This document shows positions 7,693 to 15,293 of a stretch of 29,864 bases of DNA, piece by piece. Positions within the stretch are counted from its first letter, which is position 1; each line of letters starts with the position of its first letter. Position numbers and translations under genes: made by a program. The DNA is taken from positions 1 to 29,864 of the forward strand of contig JASJBO010000095.1 of NCBI GenBank assembly GCA_030066475.1, given 5' to 3'. This DNA is from Myxococcota bacterium (lineage in GTDB: Bacteria; Myxococcota_A; UBA9160; PR03). The notes under the pieces were generated by a model. The model ran no database searches, was not told the DNA's origin, and was given only the letters and a program-made list of their open reading frames with translations.

Positions 7693-8511
7693 ATGGATTG
7701 GCAGGACGTACGCTACGAGGTCGACGGCCCGGTCGCCGTCGTGACGCTGGATCGCCCCCGCTACCGCAATGCACAGAGCTGGCGCCTGCTCGACGAGCTC
7801 GACGCGGCGCTCGACACGGCCGTCGAGGATCGGGCCGTGCGCGTCGTGGTGGTGCGCGGCGCGGGCGAGCACTTCTCCGCGGGCCACGACCTCGGGACCG
7901 CCGAGCAGATCGAGGACATGAGGGCGCGCGGCACGCCGCGGGTCGGCATCGCCGAGTACGACAGCTTCCGCCGCTACAACCTCGACCTGACCCTCAAGTG
8001 GCGCAACCTGGCGAAGCCCACCATCGCCATGGTGCGGGGCTACTGCATCTACGGAGGCTGGATGATCGCCGCCGCCATGGACGTGCTGTTCGCCTCGCCC
8101 ACCGCGCGCTTCCTGGCGGGCCAGGTCGAGTACCTCTCGGTGCCCTTCGACGTGGGTTTCCGGAAGGCCAAGGAGCTGCTGTTCGAGAGCCGCTTCATCG
8201 ACGCCGAGGAGGCGCGCGCGCTGGGCTTCGTCAACCGGGTCGTCGACGACGCCGCGCTCGAGGCGGAGACCCTGGCCTGGGCACACCGCATCGCCGAGAA
8301 TGGCTACGGCAACCTGCGCATGGCGAAGCTCGCGGTGAACAAGATGCACGACCTGATGGGCTTCAGCGCCGCGATGGAGGCGGCCTTCGCCGACTACCTG
8401 GTGGTCTCGCGCCTGGGCGGCCACCCGGTGGAGCGTCCGAAGGACCGGCGCCTGCCGGGTGTGGACCTCGCGCTGCAGGGCGCGCAGGGGCGGCGCGCGG
8501 GACAGCGATGA
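7693..8511 (+). CDS. Enoyl-CoA hydratase/isomerase (crotonase family)
   Basis: Crotonase-superfamily enzyme of 272 residues acting on acyl-CoA thioesters, probably hydration or isomerisation of a 2-enoyl-CoA in fatty-acid or related catabolism. The ATG at 7693 has GGAGG (7683-7687) five bases upstream. The two oxyanion-hole segments are visible: GEHFSAGHDL (59-67) and VRGYCIYGGW (114-123). The candidate catalytic glutamates are Glu146 (GQVEYLS) and Glu161 (KAKELLF), at the spacing of the hydratase pair; the usual PGAGG stretch between them is replaced by PFDVGFRKAK, so substrate range may differ from the classical enzyme. Its TGA overlaps the ATG of the next gene (ATGA), implying one operon with the lipoprotein at 8508. 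Confidence 0.88.
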   Translation: MDWQDVRYEVDGPVAVVTLDRPRYRNAQSWRLLDELDAALDTAVEDRAVRVVVVRGAGEHFSAGHDLGTAEQIEDMRARGTPRVGIAEYDSFRRYNLDLTLKWRNLAKPTIAMVRGYCIYGGWMIAAAMDVLFASPTARFLAGQVEYLSVPFDVGFRKAKELLFESRFIDAEEARALGFVNRVVDDAALEAETLAWAHRIAENGYGNLRMAKLAVNKMHDLMGFSAAMEAAFADYLVVSRLGGHPVERPKDRRLPGVDLALQGAQGRRAGQR

Positions 8512-9191
8512 CCGCGACGCTCCGGACCGCGCTGCTCGCCGCCTGTCTGGCCGCGGCGGGCTGCGCCACCACGCTGCCCGAGTACGCCGCACCGAAGGGC
8601 CGACCGATCGACTTCGACGAGTACGACGCGTCGGACGTGATCTCCTACCGGACGCTCGCGCGCGAGGACTTCAAGGGGGTCCAGGCGCCTCCCGCCTTCG
8701 CGCCCTATGCCGACTCGATCGGCGCGGCCACGTGCGCGTACATCCTGACGACGCCCGAGACGCACGTGGCCATCCAGGGCGAGCGGCGGGCGAACGGCGA
8801 CGTGGTCTATCGCGCACGGGCCGAGCAGCTCGGGTTCCGCACCCAGATGGACCGGCGCTGCTCGTGGTGGAACACGGCCCAGACCGCGCTCCCGCCCGAG
8901 TACGTGCTCGAGCACGAGCAGATCCACTTCGCGCTGTTCGAGCTCGAGGTGCGGAAGCTCAACCGGGAGAGCGCGGCGATCCAGAGTCGGCTGCAAAGCT
9001 CGGCGGACACCCCCGAGGCCGCGGTGGCCCGCGTCCGACAGATGCTCCAGGAGGAGATCGGGCAGCGCATGGGCTCGATCCTGGCGCGCAGCCGCGACTT
9101 CGACGAGGACACCTCGATGGGGTTCCGGCCGGCGCGCCAGAAGGCGTGGCTGGCAGACGTCGAGCGCGAGCTCGCCGCCGGCGCGCCGTGA
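8508..9191 (+). CDS. Lipoprotein with HExxH motif, DUF922-like putative zinc peptidase
   Basis: Lipoprotein of 227 residues. A short signal ends in a lipobox (LAAAGC, Cys19). After a region with the pattern YRTLAREDFKG (about 46-56) comes HEQIHFALFELEVRKLN, where His136-Glu137-x-x-His140 plus Glu145 match the zinc-binding spacing of DUF922 peptidases (HEQxHF...E...RKL). This suggests an envelope metallopeptidase, but I judge it from motif and layout only. The C-terminal part is helical and charged. It starts within the crotonase stop codon (4-nt overlap) and ends 9 nt from the convergent ABC transporter gene. A functional link to the crotonase is not obvious. Confidence 0.78.
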   Translation: MTATLRTALLAACLAAAGCATTLPEYAAPKGRPIDFDEYDASDVISYRTLAREDFKGVQAPPAFAPYADSIGAATCAYILTTPETHVAIQGERRANGDVVYRARAEQLGFRTQMDRRCSWWNTAQTALPPEYVLEHEQIHFALFELEVRKLNRESAAIQSRLQSSADTPEAAVARVRQMLQEEIGQRMGSILARSRDFDEDTSMGFRPARQKAWLADVERELAAGAP

Positions 9192-9200
9192 CCGCCCGCG

Positions 9201-11171
9201 TCAGGCCGCCAGGCCGGACTGCAGCTCGACGTAGCGGCGATAGGCGCCGTCGTGCGCCATCAGCTCCTCGTGGGTGCCGCGCTCGAGCACGCGGCCCGAC
9301 TCGAGGAACAGGATCTGGTCGGCCGCGCGGATCGTCGAGAGGCGGTGGGCGATCACCAGCACGATGCGGTCGCGCCCGGCCTGCCGGAGCGAGGCCAGCA
9401 GGCGCTGCTCGGTGTGCGGGTCGAGCGCCGAGGTGGGCTCGTCGAGGATCAGGATCGGCGCGTCGCGCACCAGGGCCCGAGCGATCGACAGGCGCTGCTT
9501 CTGCCCCACCGAGAGCTTGCCGCCGCCTCGACCGAGCCGCGTGTCGGGGCCCTGGGGCAGCGCGCGGACGAACTCGGCGGCGCCGGCCGCCTCGAGCGCG
9601 CGCGCCACCTCCGCGTCGCTCGCGGCCGGGTTCCCGACGCGCACGTTCTCGGCCACCGTGGCGTCGAAGAGCGCGGTCTCCTGGAACACGAACGCCACCT
9701 GGTCGCGCACCGACCCGAGCGTGGCGCGCGCCGCGTCGGTGCCGTCGAAGCACACGCGGCCCCGGGTCGGCGCGACGAAGCGCGGGACGAGCTGCGCCAG
9801 CGTGGTCTTGCCGGCGCCCGCGGGTCCCACCAGTGCGGTCATCGTGCCGCGCCGCGCCTCGAGGTCGACGTCGCGCAGCGCCGGCGTGCCGTCGGGGTAG
9901 TCGAAGCTCACGCCCTCGACACGCACGCTCTCGCGCACCGGCGGCAGCGGCATGGCCCCGGGCGGGTCGGCCTCGCTCGGCAGGTCCATCACGAAGAACA
10001 CCCGGTGCAGGCCGGCGGCCGCCGACTGGATTCGCACCCAGACCGCACCGAGCTCGACGCTCGCCCAGGCGAGCAGCCCGAAGTAGGTCAGCAGCAGCCC
10101 GAAGTCGCCGATCGAGATGCGCGACTCGATCACCAGGTTGGCCACGTAGTAGAAGGCCCAGGCGCCGAGTGCCGCCGCGGGCACGGCGGCGGCGCACAGG
10201 GCGAGCATGCCGGTCGCCACCAGCGCGCGGTACTGGCCGAACGAGGCCCAGCTGTCCGCCGCGAAGCGCTCGCGCTCGCGGTCCTCGCCGCCGAGGCTCT
10301 GCACGGCGAGGATGTTGTGCAGCCCCTCCTCGAGGCTCGAGGTCGTGGTGGCGCCGGCGCGGCGCGCCTCGCCGCTGCGCCGGCGCAGCATGCCGGCGAA
10401 CGGCCAGGTGACGACCAGGGCCACGCCGAGCAGACCGGCCGCGCAGGCCACGATCACCGGGTGCTCGCCGAAGAGCTGCTGCATCACGCTCACGACCAGC
10501 AGCGCGAAGCCGAGCGCCGCCAGCGGCGTCAACACGATCCGGTAGACCGCGTTGGTGATCGAGGGCGTGTCGTACATCACGCGGAACACGGCGTCGCCGA
10601 TGCGCTCGTCGTCGAAGGCGGTGGGGGGCAGGCCCTGGATGCGCTCGAAGAGCCGCGAGCGGTAGTGGTGGTTGAGCGCCTGGGTCAGGCGGATCGTCCA
10701 GCGGAAGTCGAGCATGCCGAGCAGGCCGCCGGTCAGGCTGAAGCCCGCGTTCGCGTCGTTCTCGGTGCGCGTGGCGGTGTCGTGTCCGCTCGAGAGCCAC
10801 GCGTCGGCCTGGTCGCGCTCGCCCCCGCTGCCGCCCACGGCGCCGAACAGCAGCACGCCCACTGCCTGCAGGCCCACCATCCAGAGCAGGATGTCGAGGG
10901 GGGCCAGGCCCGTGAGCAGCCGCTCGAGCGGGGCGAGCAGCGCGGGGTAGGGGGTGGCCTGGGCTCCGACCGGCACCTCGAGGATCACGTGGTCGACGAC
11001 GATCTTGATCGTCCAGGGCAGGAACAGGAGCGGCAGCAGGCTCAGCAGCAGCAGCGCGAGCTTCACCGCGAAGCGGGCGCGGAAGGGCGTCGCGTAGCGC
11101 AGCGCGCGCCCGAACAGGCGCAGCGTGTCGCGCGTGCCGAGCTCGAGCGGCTCGTCGTCGGCGCGCTTCAC
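9201..11171 (-). CDS. ABC exporter half-transporter, second subunit
   Basis: Fused TMD-NBD protein of 656 residues, MsbA/multidrug type. The GTG start at 11171 overlaps the TGA of the upstream ABC gene (GTGA), so the two are probably made together as a heterodimer. The membrane part has about six helices, with an unusual hydrophilic stretch at about 113-150 (GGSGGERDQADAWLSSGHDT region) between TM2 and the first coupling region. The ATPase part has Walker A GPAGAGKTT (about 447), Q-loop VFQETALF, signature LSVGQKQRLSIARAL, Walker B ILILDEPTSALD (about 572) and H-loop VIAHRLST; all are intact. The substrate cannot be read from sequence; lipid, drug or peptide export are the usual options. Confidence 0.92.
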   Translation of the reverse strand: MKRADDEPLELGTRDTLRLFGRALRYATPFRARFAVKLALLLLSLLPLLFLPWTIKIVVDHVILEVPVGAQATPYPALLAPLERLLTGLAPLDILLWMVGLQAVGVLLFGAVGGSGGERDQADAWLSSGHDTATRTENDANAGFSLTGGLLGMLDFRWTIRLTQALNHHYRSRLFERIQGLPPTAFDDERIGDAVFRVMYDTPSITNAVYRIVLTPLAALGFALLVVSVMQQLFGEHPVIVACAAGLLGVALVVTWPFAGMLRRRSGEARRAGATTTSSLEEGLHNILAVQSLGGEDRERERFAADSWASFGQYRALVATGMLALCAAAVPAAALGAWAFYYVANLVIESRISIGDFGLLLTYFGLLAWASVELGAVWVRIQSAAAGLHRVFFVMDLPSEADPPGAMPLPPVRESVRVEGVSFDYPDGTPALRDVDLEARRGTMTALVGPAGAGKTTLAQLVPRFVAPTRGRVCFDGTDAARATLGSVRDQVAFVFQETALFDATVAENVRVGNPAASDAEVARALEAAGAAEFVRALPQGPDTRLGRGGGKLSVGQKQRLSIARALVRDAPILILDEPTSALDPHTEQRLLASLRQAGRDRIVLVIAHRLSTIRAADQILFLESGRVLERGTHEELMAHDGAYRRYVELQSGLAA

Positions 11172-13081
11172 GCCGCGTCCCCCGCCAGCGTCGCGAGCCC
11201 GCCCGCCTCCTGCAGGGCGAGCAGCCGGTACAGGCCGCCGTCGCGCGCCAGCAGCTCGTCGTGGGTTCCCTGCTCGACCAGCCGGCCCGCGTCGAGCACC
11301 AGGATGCGGTCGGCCGAGCGCACGCTCGACAGCCGGTGCGCCACCAGGAACACCGCCCGCCCGCGGCTCCAGGCGGCCAGGTTGCGCAGCACCCGCAGCT
11401 CGGTCTCGGCGTCGAGCGACGCGGTGGGCTCGTCGAGGATCAGGATCGCCGGGTCCTTCAGGATGGCGCGCGCGATCGTGAGTCGCTGGCGCTGTCCGCT
11501 CGACAGCCGCGTGCCGCGCTCGCCGAGCGGCGTGTCGTAGCCCTGCGGCAGCGCCTCGATGAACGCGTCGGCCGCCGCCACCCGCGCGGCCTCCCGCACG
11601 CGGTCGTCGTCGGCGTCGGGCACCGCGTAGCGGATGTTCTCGCGAATCGTGGTCCCGAACAGCACGTTCTCCTGCAGCGCCACCGCGACCCGCTCGCGCA
11701 GGCTCTCGACGCGCAGCCGGCGCAGGTCGACGCCGTCGATCTCGACGGCGCCCGCGTCCGGGTCGAACAGCCGCAACAGCAGCGCCATCAGCGTGGTCTT
11801 GCCCGATCCGGTCGGGCCGACCACGGCGGTCACGCTGCCCACCGGCGCCTCGAAGCTCACGCCGTCCAGCACGGGGCGGTCGGGCTGGTAGCGGAAGCCG
11901 ACGCCGCGGAAGCGCACGCCCTGCCGCAGCGGGCCCAGCGCCACGGCGTCCGGCGCGTCCTGCACCTCGGGCTGGAGGTCGAGGATCTCGAACACGCGGT
12001 CGAGGCCCACCGCGATGTCCTGCGCCTTGGTCCAGGTGCGCAGGAGCTGGCGCAGCTGCCCCGCGCCGTCGCCGAAGCGCAGCTTGAAGAAGTTGAAGCC
12101 GCCCAGGGTCCAGGCGCTGAAGCCCGCCGCGGCCAGGAACAGCTCGCCGCCGCGCCGCGTCAGCTCCGCCGCCCAGGCCGACGCGCCGACCAGCCCCAGG
12201 AACACCACCCAGTAGAGCGCCACCGAGATCCACGCGAACAGGTAGCGCGCCGAGAAGGCGGCCTCGAAGGCCTCGCGGCTGGCCGCCTCGAAGCGGCCCT
12301 GCTCGAAGCCCTCGGCGCCGTAGGCCTTGAGCACCCGGATGCCGGAGAGCGTCTCCTGGATGCGCGAGGTCAGGTCGCTGTTGGCCTCGCGCGCGCGGCG
12401 GAAGCGGCGGCGCAGCGGGTGGGTCGCCCCGAGACCGAGCCACAGCATCGGGAGCAGCAGCACCAGCAGCGCGAACGCCAGCCCCAGGTCGAAGAACGCG
12501 ACCACTGCGATGCCCATCAGCGCGCGCCCCGCGCTGTAGACCGGCGCGAGGACCACCACCTCGATGAGCTGCGTCACCATCGCGCTGTCCTGGTAGACGC
12601 GGTAGATGGCGTCGCCGATCCGGCTCTCGCCGTGGAAGCGCAGCGACAGCGCCTGGAGCCGCTCCATCATGCGGACGCGCAGCACCTGGTTCACGCGCTG
12701 CAGGATCCAGACGTGGTAGTAGTAGAGCGCCAGCACGAGCGGTACGGTGAGCAGGGTCACGCCGACCCCGATCGCGATCACGCGCACCAGCACCGCGCGC
12801 CGCTGGTCGGCGTCGAGGGCCTCGCCGGCCGCGTACAGTGCGGGATCGAGCCGCAGGAAGCCGGCCAGCGTGCCGGTCAGCGCCTCGCCCTCGAGCGCGC
12901 GGGTCCAGAAGGCGTCGACCAGGAACAGGACGACGGGGAGCAGCGCCAGGGCCAGCGTCACCGAGCAGCCGAAGAGCGCGGCGAGGTGCCAGCGCACCGG
13001 CCCGAGCAGCTCGAGACAGCGCCGCAGCAGCGCGGCGTCGAAGCGCAGCTCGGGGCTTTCCTCCTCCGCAGGGGGGGGCAT
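11168..13081 (-). CDS. ABC exporter half-transporter, first subunit
   Basis: Fused TMD-NBD half-transporter of 637 residues. The ATG at 13081 begins MPPPAEEESPELRFD before a cytoplasmic helix and TM1 (ALFGCSVTLALALLPVVLFLV); the upstream open frame is Arg/Pro-rich and unlikely to be translated. A loop of about 45 residues after TM1 (WTRALEGEALTGTLAGFLRL and on) is probably periplasmic. Motifs in the NBD: Walker A GPTGSGKTTL (about 419), Q-loop VALQENVLFG, signature LSSGQRQRLTIARAI, Walker B ILILDEPTASLD and H-loop LVAHRLSS. Both partners of this pair keep the catalytic Glu, so neither ATP site looks degenerate, unlike many heterodimeric exporters. The ribosome site is weak. Upstream, 13082-13298 is a 217-nt gap with no gene. 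Confidence 0.92.
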   Translation of the reverse strand: MPPPAEEESPELRFDAALLRRCLELLGPVRWHLAALFGCSVTLALALLPVVLFLVDAFWTRALEGEALTGTLAGFLRLDPALYAAGEALDADQRRAVLVRVIAIGVGVTLLTVPLVLALYYYHVWILQRVNQVLRVRMMERLQALSLRFHGESRIGDAIYRVYQDSAMVTQLIEVVVLAPVYSAGRALMGIAVVAFFDLGLAFALLVLLLPMLWLGLGATHPLRRRFRRAREANSDLTSRIQETLSGIRVLKAYGAEGFEQGRFEAASREAFEAAFSARYLFAWISVALYWVVFLGLVGASAWAAELTRRGGELFLAAAGFSAWTLGGFNFFKLRFGDGAGQLRQLLRTWTKAQDIAVGLDRVFEILDLQPEVQDAPDAVALGPLRQGVRFRGVGFRYQPDRPVLDGVSFEAPVGSVTAVVGPTGSGKTTLMALLLRLFDPDAGAVEIDGVDLRRLRVESLRERVAVALQENVLFGTTIRENIRYAVPDADDDRVREAARVAAADAFIEALPQGYDTPLGERGTRLSSGQRQRLTIARAILKDPAILILDEPTASLDAETELRVLRNLAAWSRGRAVFLVAHRLSSVRSADRILVLDAGRLVEQGTHDELLARDGGLYRLLALQEAGGLATLAGDAA

Positions 13082-13298
13082 GGGCGGGGCTGTTCTCTCT
13101 CTTCGAGCGCCAGGGGATTCCAGCGGGAGCACTCGGCTCGGTCGCCGGCTTCGCCGTCGGCAGGTCCGCGGGCTGCCCGATCGTGTGCCAGCTGGAGCAT
13201 AGCCTCGGCGCGGAGCCGGCGTACAGCGCACCTCGGTGGCGAGCGCGCTCGCGTGGGCGGCCTACACGGGGCTCGCGCAGGGTGGAGGCGGTCCCGGC

Positions 13299-13853
13299 CT
13301 ACTCCCGGGCGAAGTTGAAGATCGGGAACACCGGCAGGAAGCCGTTCTCGGCGGCGTTGATGAAGCCGATCTGGACGCCGGTGATCTTCTCGGTGACGTT
13401 CACGAAGCCGAGCTGAACGGTCGACTGCTTCGAGACGTTCAGCCCACCCACGTCCACCAGGGTGGTGCCGTCGGCGACCTGGACGAAGCCCACGTTGACG
13501 GCGCGGTCGGGCGAGCCCAGCCGGTTCACGAGGGCGGCGTTGAGCCCCGCGTCGCGGCCCGAGTGGACGTTCACCAGACTGATGGCGGCGCCGCCCGACA
13601 TGTCTCCACTGAGCCGGCTCATGCCCGCCACCAGACGCAGGCCGGACAGCTCGCGGCTCTCGCTCAGCGAGAGCAGCCCGATGTCGACGCCGCGCACGAC
13701 CTCGGTGTCGCCGTGGAAGATCGAGAGGCGCAGCCCGTTCACGTGCGTGTCCTCGGGCGCGCGCAGGTCGGGCGCGGCGAACTGGAACGGGGAGCCGGCC
13801 AGCGCCAGCTCGGCTTGCAGCAGAAGGGCCACGCACAGGACGAGTCGGCTCAC
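13299..13853 (-). CDS. Secreted surface-repeat protein (GxQxGxxN type)
   Basis: Exported protein of 184 residues. The GTG at 13853 is preferred because AAGGA lies six bases upstream and a good signal peptide follows (VSRLVLCVALLLQAELALAG). The mature part is a string of short beta-type repeats with the rhythm L-G-F-V-N-V or V-Q-I-G-F-I-N: VGFVQVADGT, VGGLNVSKQS, LGFVNVTEKI, IGFINAAENG, ending LPVFPIFNFARE. Similar repeats occur in spirochaete and deltaproteobacterial surface proteins (I recall the name LA_2272-type repeat); that assignment is from memory of the pattern. A beta-helix or solenoid on the cell surface is likely. It lies upstream of the ABC gene pair with a 217-nt gap, so cotranscription is uncertain. 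Confidence 0.75.
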   Translation of the reverse strand: MSRLVLCVALLLQAELALAGSPFQFAAPDLRAPEDTHVNGLRLSIFHGDTEVVRGVDIGLLSLSESRELSGLRLVAGMSRLSGDMSGGAAISLVNVHSGRDAGLNAALVNRLGSPDRAVNVGFVQVADGTTLVDVGGLNVSKQSTVQLGFVNVTEKITGVQIGFINAAENGFLPVFPIFNFARE

Positions 13854-13898
13854 GTCGGTTCCTTCCCCGAGCGGATCGAGGCGGAGGCTAGCTGAACT

Positions 13899-13929
13899 GA
13901 CTTCGCTCGCCTGCGGCTCGCTGCGCGCC
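13899..13929. repeat. Degenerate relative of the REP-like element
   Basis: GACTTCGCTCG at the left and CTGCGCGCC at the right match the outer parts of copy A (3682 onward) in the same orientation, with changes and deletions between. It lies in the divergent gap between the surface-repeat and permease genes. Confidence 0.35.
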
Positions 13930-13934
13930 GAGCG

Positions 13935-13940
13935 GTAGAC
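13935..13940 (+). promoter_or_regulatory. Possible -10 element for the permease gene
   Basis: TAGACT fits the TAnnnT pattern about 34 nt before the permease ATG. No convincing -35 element is visible, so this is a weak call. Confidence 0.2.
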
Positions 13941-13973
13941 TCGCGCGTCCCGGGCTCCGGGTGGGGGACGCGC

Positions 13974-15200
13974 ATGGAAGAAGCCAACGGCCAGCCGTCG
14001 TTGCGACGGGTCGTGTCGCTCCCCTGGCTCGTGCTGTACGGCCTCGGCACGACGATCGGCGCGGGGATCTACGCGCTGTCGGGCCTCGTTGCCGGGCGCG
14101 CGGGAATGGCCGCGCCCGTGAGCTTCCTGCTGGCCGCGGCGATCGCGCTGTTCTCCGCCTTGAGCTTCGCCGAGCTCTCGTCGCGCTTCCCGCGTGCGGG
14201 CGGCGAGGTCGTCTACGTGCGCGAGGGCTTCGGGTCGCTGCGGCTCTCGGCGCTGGTCGGCGTGCTCGTCGCGGCGGCGGGGCTGATCTCCGCGGCGACC
14301 GTGAGCGTGGCCTTCGCCGGCCACCTGGCCGAGTTCGTCGAGGTCCCGCTCGTGCTCGCCGCGGGCAGCGTGGTGCTGGTGCTCGGCGCGGTCGCGGCCT
14401 GGGGCGTGCGCGAGTCGGTGACCGCAGCGGGCCTGGTCACGCTGGTCGAGGTCGGGGGTCTGCTGGCCGTGATCGCGTACGGCGCGCCGCACCTCGCCGA
14501 GCTTCCGGAGCGTCTCCCGGAGATGCTGCCGCGCGGCGCGCTCGACGCGCGCGCGGTCGCGTCGGCTGCCGTGCTCGCGTTCTACGCCTTTCTCGGCTTC
14601 GAGGACATGGTGAACATGGCGGAGGAGGTCCGCGACGTGCGCCGCACGATGCCGCTCGGGATCGTCGTCACGCTCGTGCTGACGGCGATCCTCTACGTCG
14701 TGACCACGAGCATCGTCGTGCTGGCCGTCCCGCCGTCCGAGATCGGCGCCTCGAGCGCTCCGCTCCTGCTCGTGTTCGAGCGCGCCGGCGGTCCCGTCGC
14801 CGCGCTCGGGGTGGTCGCCCTGCTGGCGCTCCTGAACGGCGCCCTGGTCCAGGTGGTCAAGGCCGCTCGCGTGATGCTCGGCCTGGCGCTGCAGGGCTCG
14901 CTGCCCGCCGCGTTCGCGCGCATCCATCCGCGGACGCGCACCCCCCTGCTCGCTACCGCGATTGCCGGACTGGTCGCCGGCGGGCTCGCGATCGCGCTCC
15001 CGCTCGAGGCGCTGGCCGAGGCCACCTCGCTCGTCACCCTCCTGACCTTCGCGCTCGCCAACCTCGCCCTGGTGCTCGTGAAGCGGCGCGGCCCGCCCTC
15101 GTCGGACACCGTCTCGTTCCCGCTCGCGGTGCCGGTCGTCGGCTTCGCACTCACCTGCACACTGGTTGCCTTCGACGTGGCGCAACGCCTGGGGCGCTGA
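13974..15200 (+). CDS. APC-superfamily amino acid permease
   Basis: Integral membrane transporter of 408 residues with about 11-12 TM helices. GLGTTIGAGIYALSG near residue 22 is the broken TM1 signature of APC transporters (G-x-I-G-x-G-I), and FLGFEDMVNMAEEVRD is the TM6 region with the conserved F-x-G-F-[ED] motif. Proteins of this type import amino acids or polyamines with H+ or Na+; the substrate is not readable here. At about 408 residues it is a little shorter than the typical 430-500. The ATG at 13974 is preceded by GGGGGA with a 5-nt spacer. Neighbouring genes give no clue to a pathway. Confidence 0.88.
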   Translation: MEEANGQPSLRRVVSLPWLVLYGLGTTIGAGIYALSGLVAGRAGMAAPVSFLLAAAIALFSALSFAELSSRFPRAGGEVVYVREGFGSLRLSALVGVLVAAAGLISAATVSVAFAGHLAEFVEVPLVLAAGSVVLVLGAVAAWGVRESVTAAGLVTLVEVGGLLAVIAYGAPHLAELPERLPEMLPRGALDARAVASAAVLAFYAFLGFEDMVNMAEEVRDVRRTMPLGIVVTLVLTAILYVVTTSIVVLAVPPSEIGASSAPLLLVFERAGGPVAALGVVALLALLNGALVQVVKAARVMLGLALQGSLPAAFARIHPRTRTPLLATAIAGLVAGGLAIALPLEALAEATSLVTLLTFALANLALVLVKRRGPPSSDTVSFPLAVPVVGFALTCTLVAFDVAQRLGR

Positions 15201-15238
15201 TCCGCCAGCGACGTCGCCGCGAAGTCGTGCCCGGTCTC

Positions 15239-15247
15239 TGGTACGCT
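15239..15247 (+). promoter_or_regulatory. Extended -10 promoter candidate for the hydrolase gene
   Basis: TGGTACGCT matches the extended -10 form TGnTAnnnT. It would start transcription about 40 nt before the ATG at 15294, leaving room for GGGGAGG just before the start. There is no clear -35. Confidence 0.3.
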
Positions 15248-15293
15248 GCCCGAGCGAGATCGGCCGCAGTCGTCACCTCGCGGGGAGGGCGCC

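Noticed and set aside
13175..13190. Sigma-54-like TGGCACA on the minus strand upstream of the ABC genes
   Set aside because: The nearest GC is 11 nt after the GG instead of 10 and the -12 block (CGGGC) does not match.
15229..15256. Sigma-54 site upstream of the hydrolase gene
   Set aside because: TGGTACG is followed by no TTGC-like block; an extended -10 of the housekeeping sigma factor fits better.
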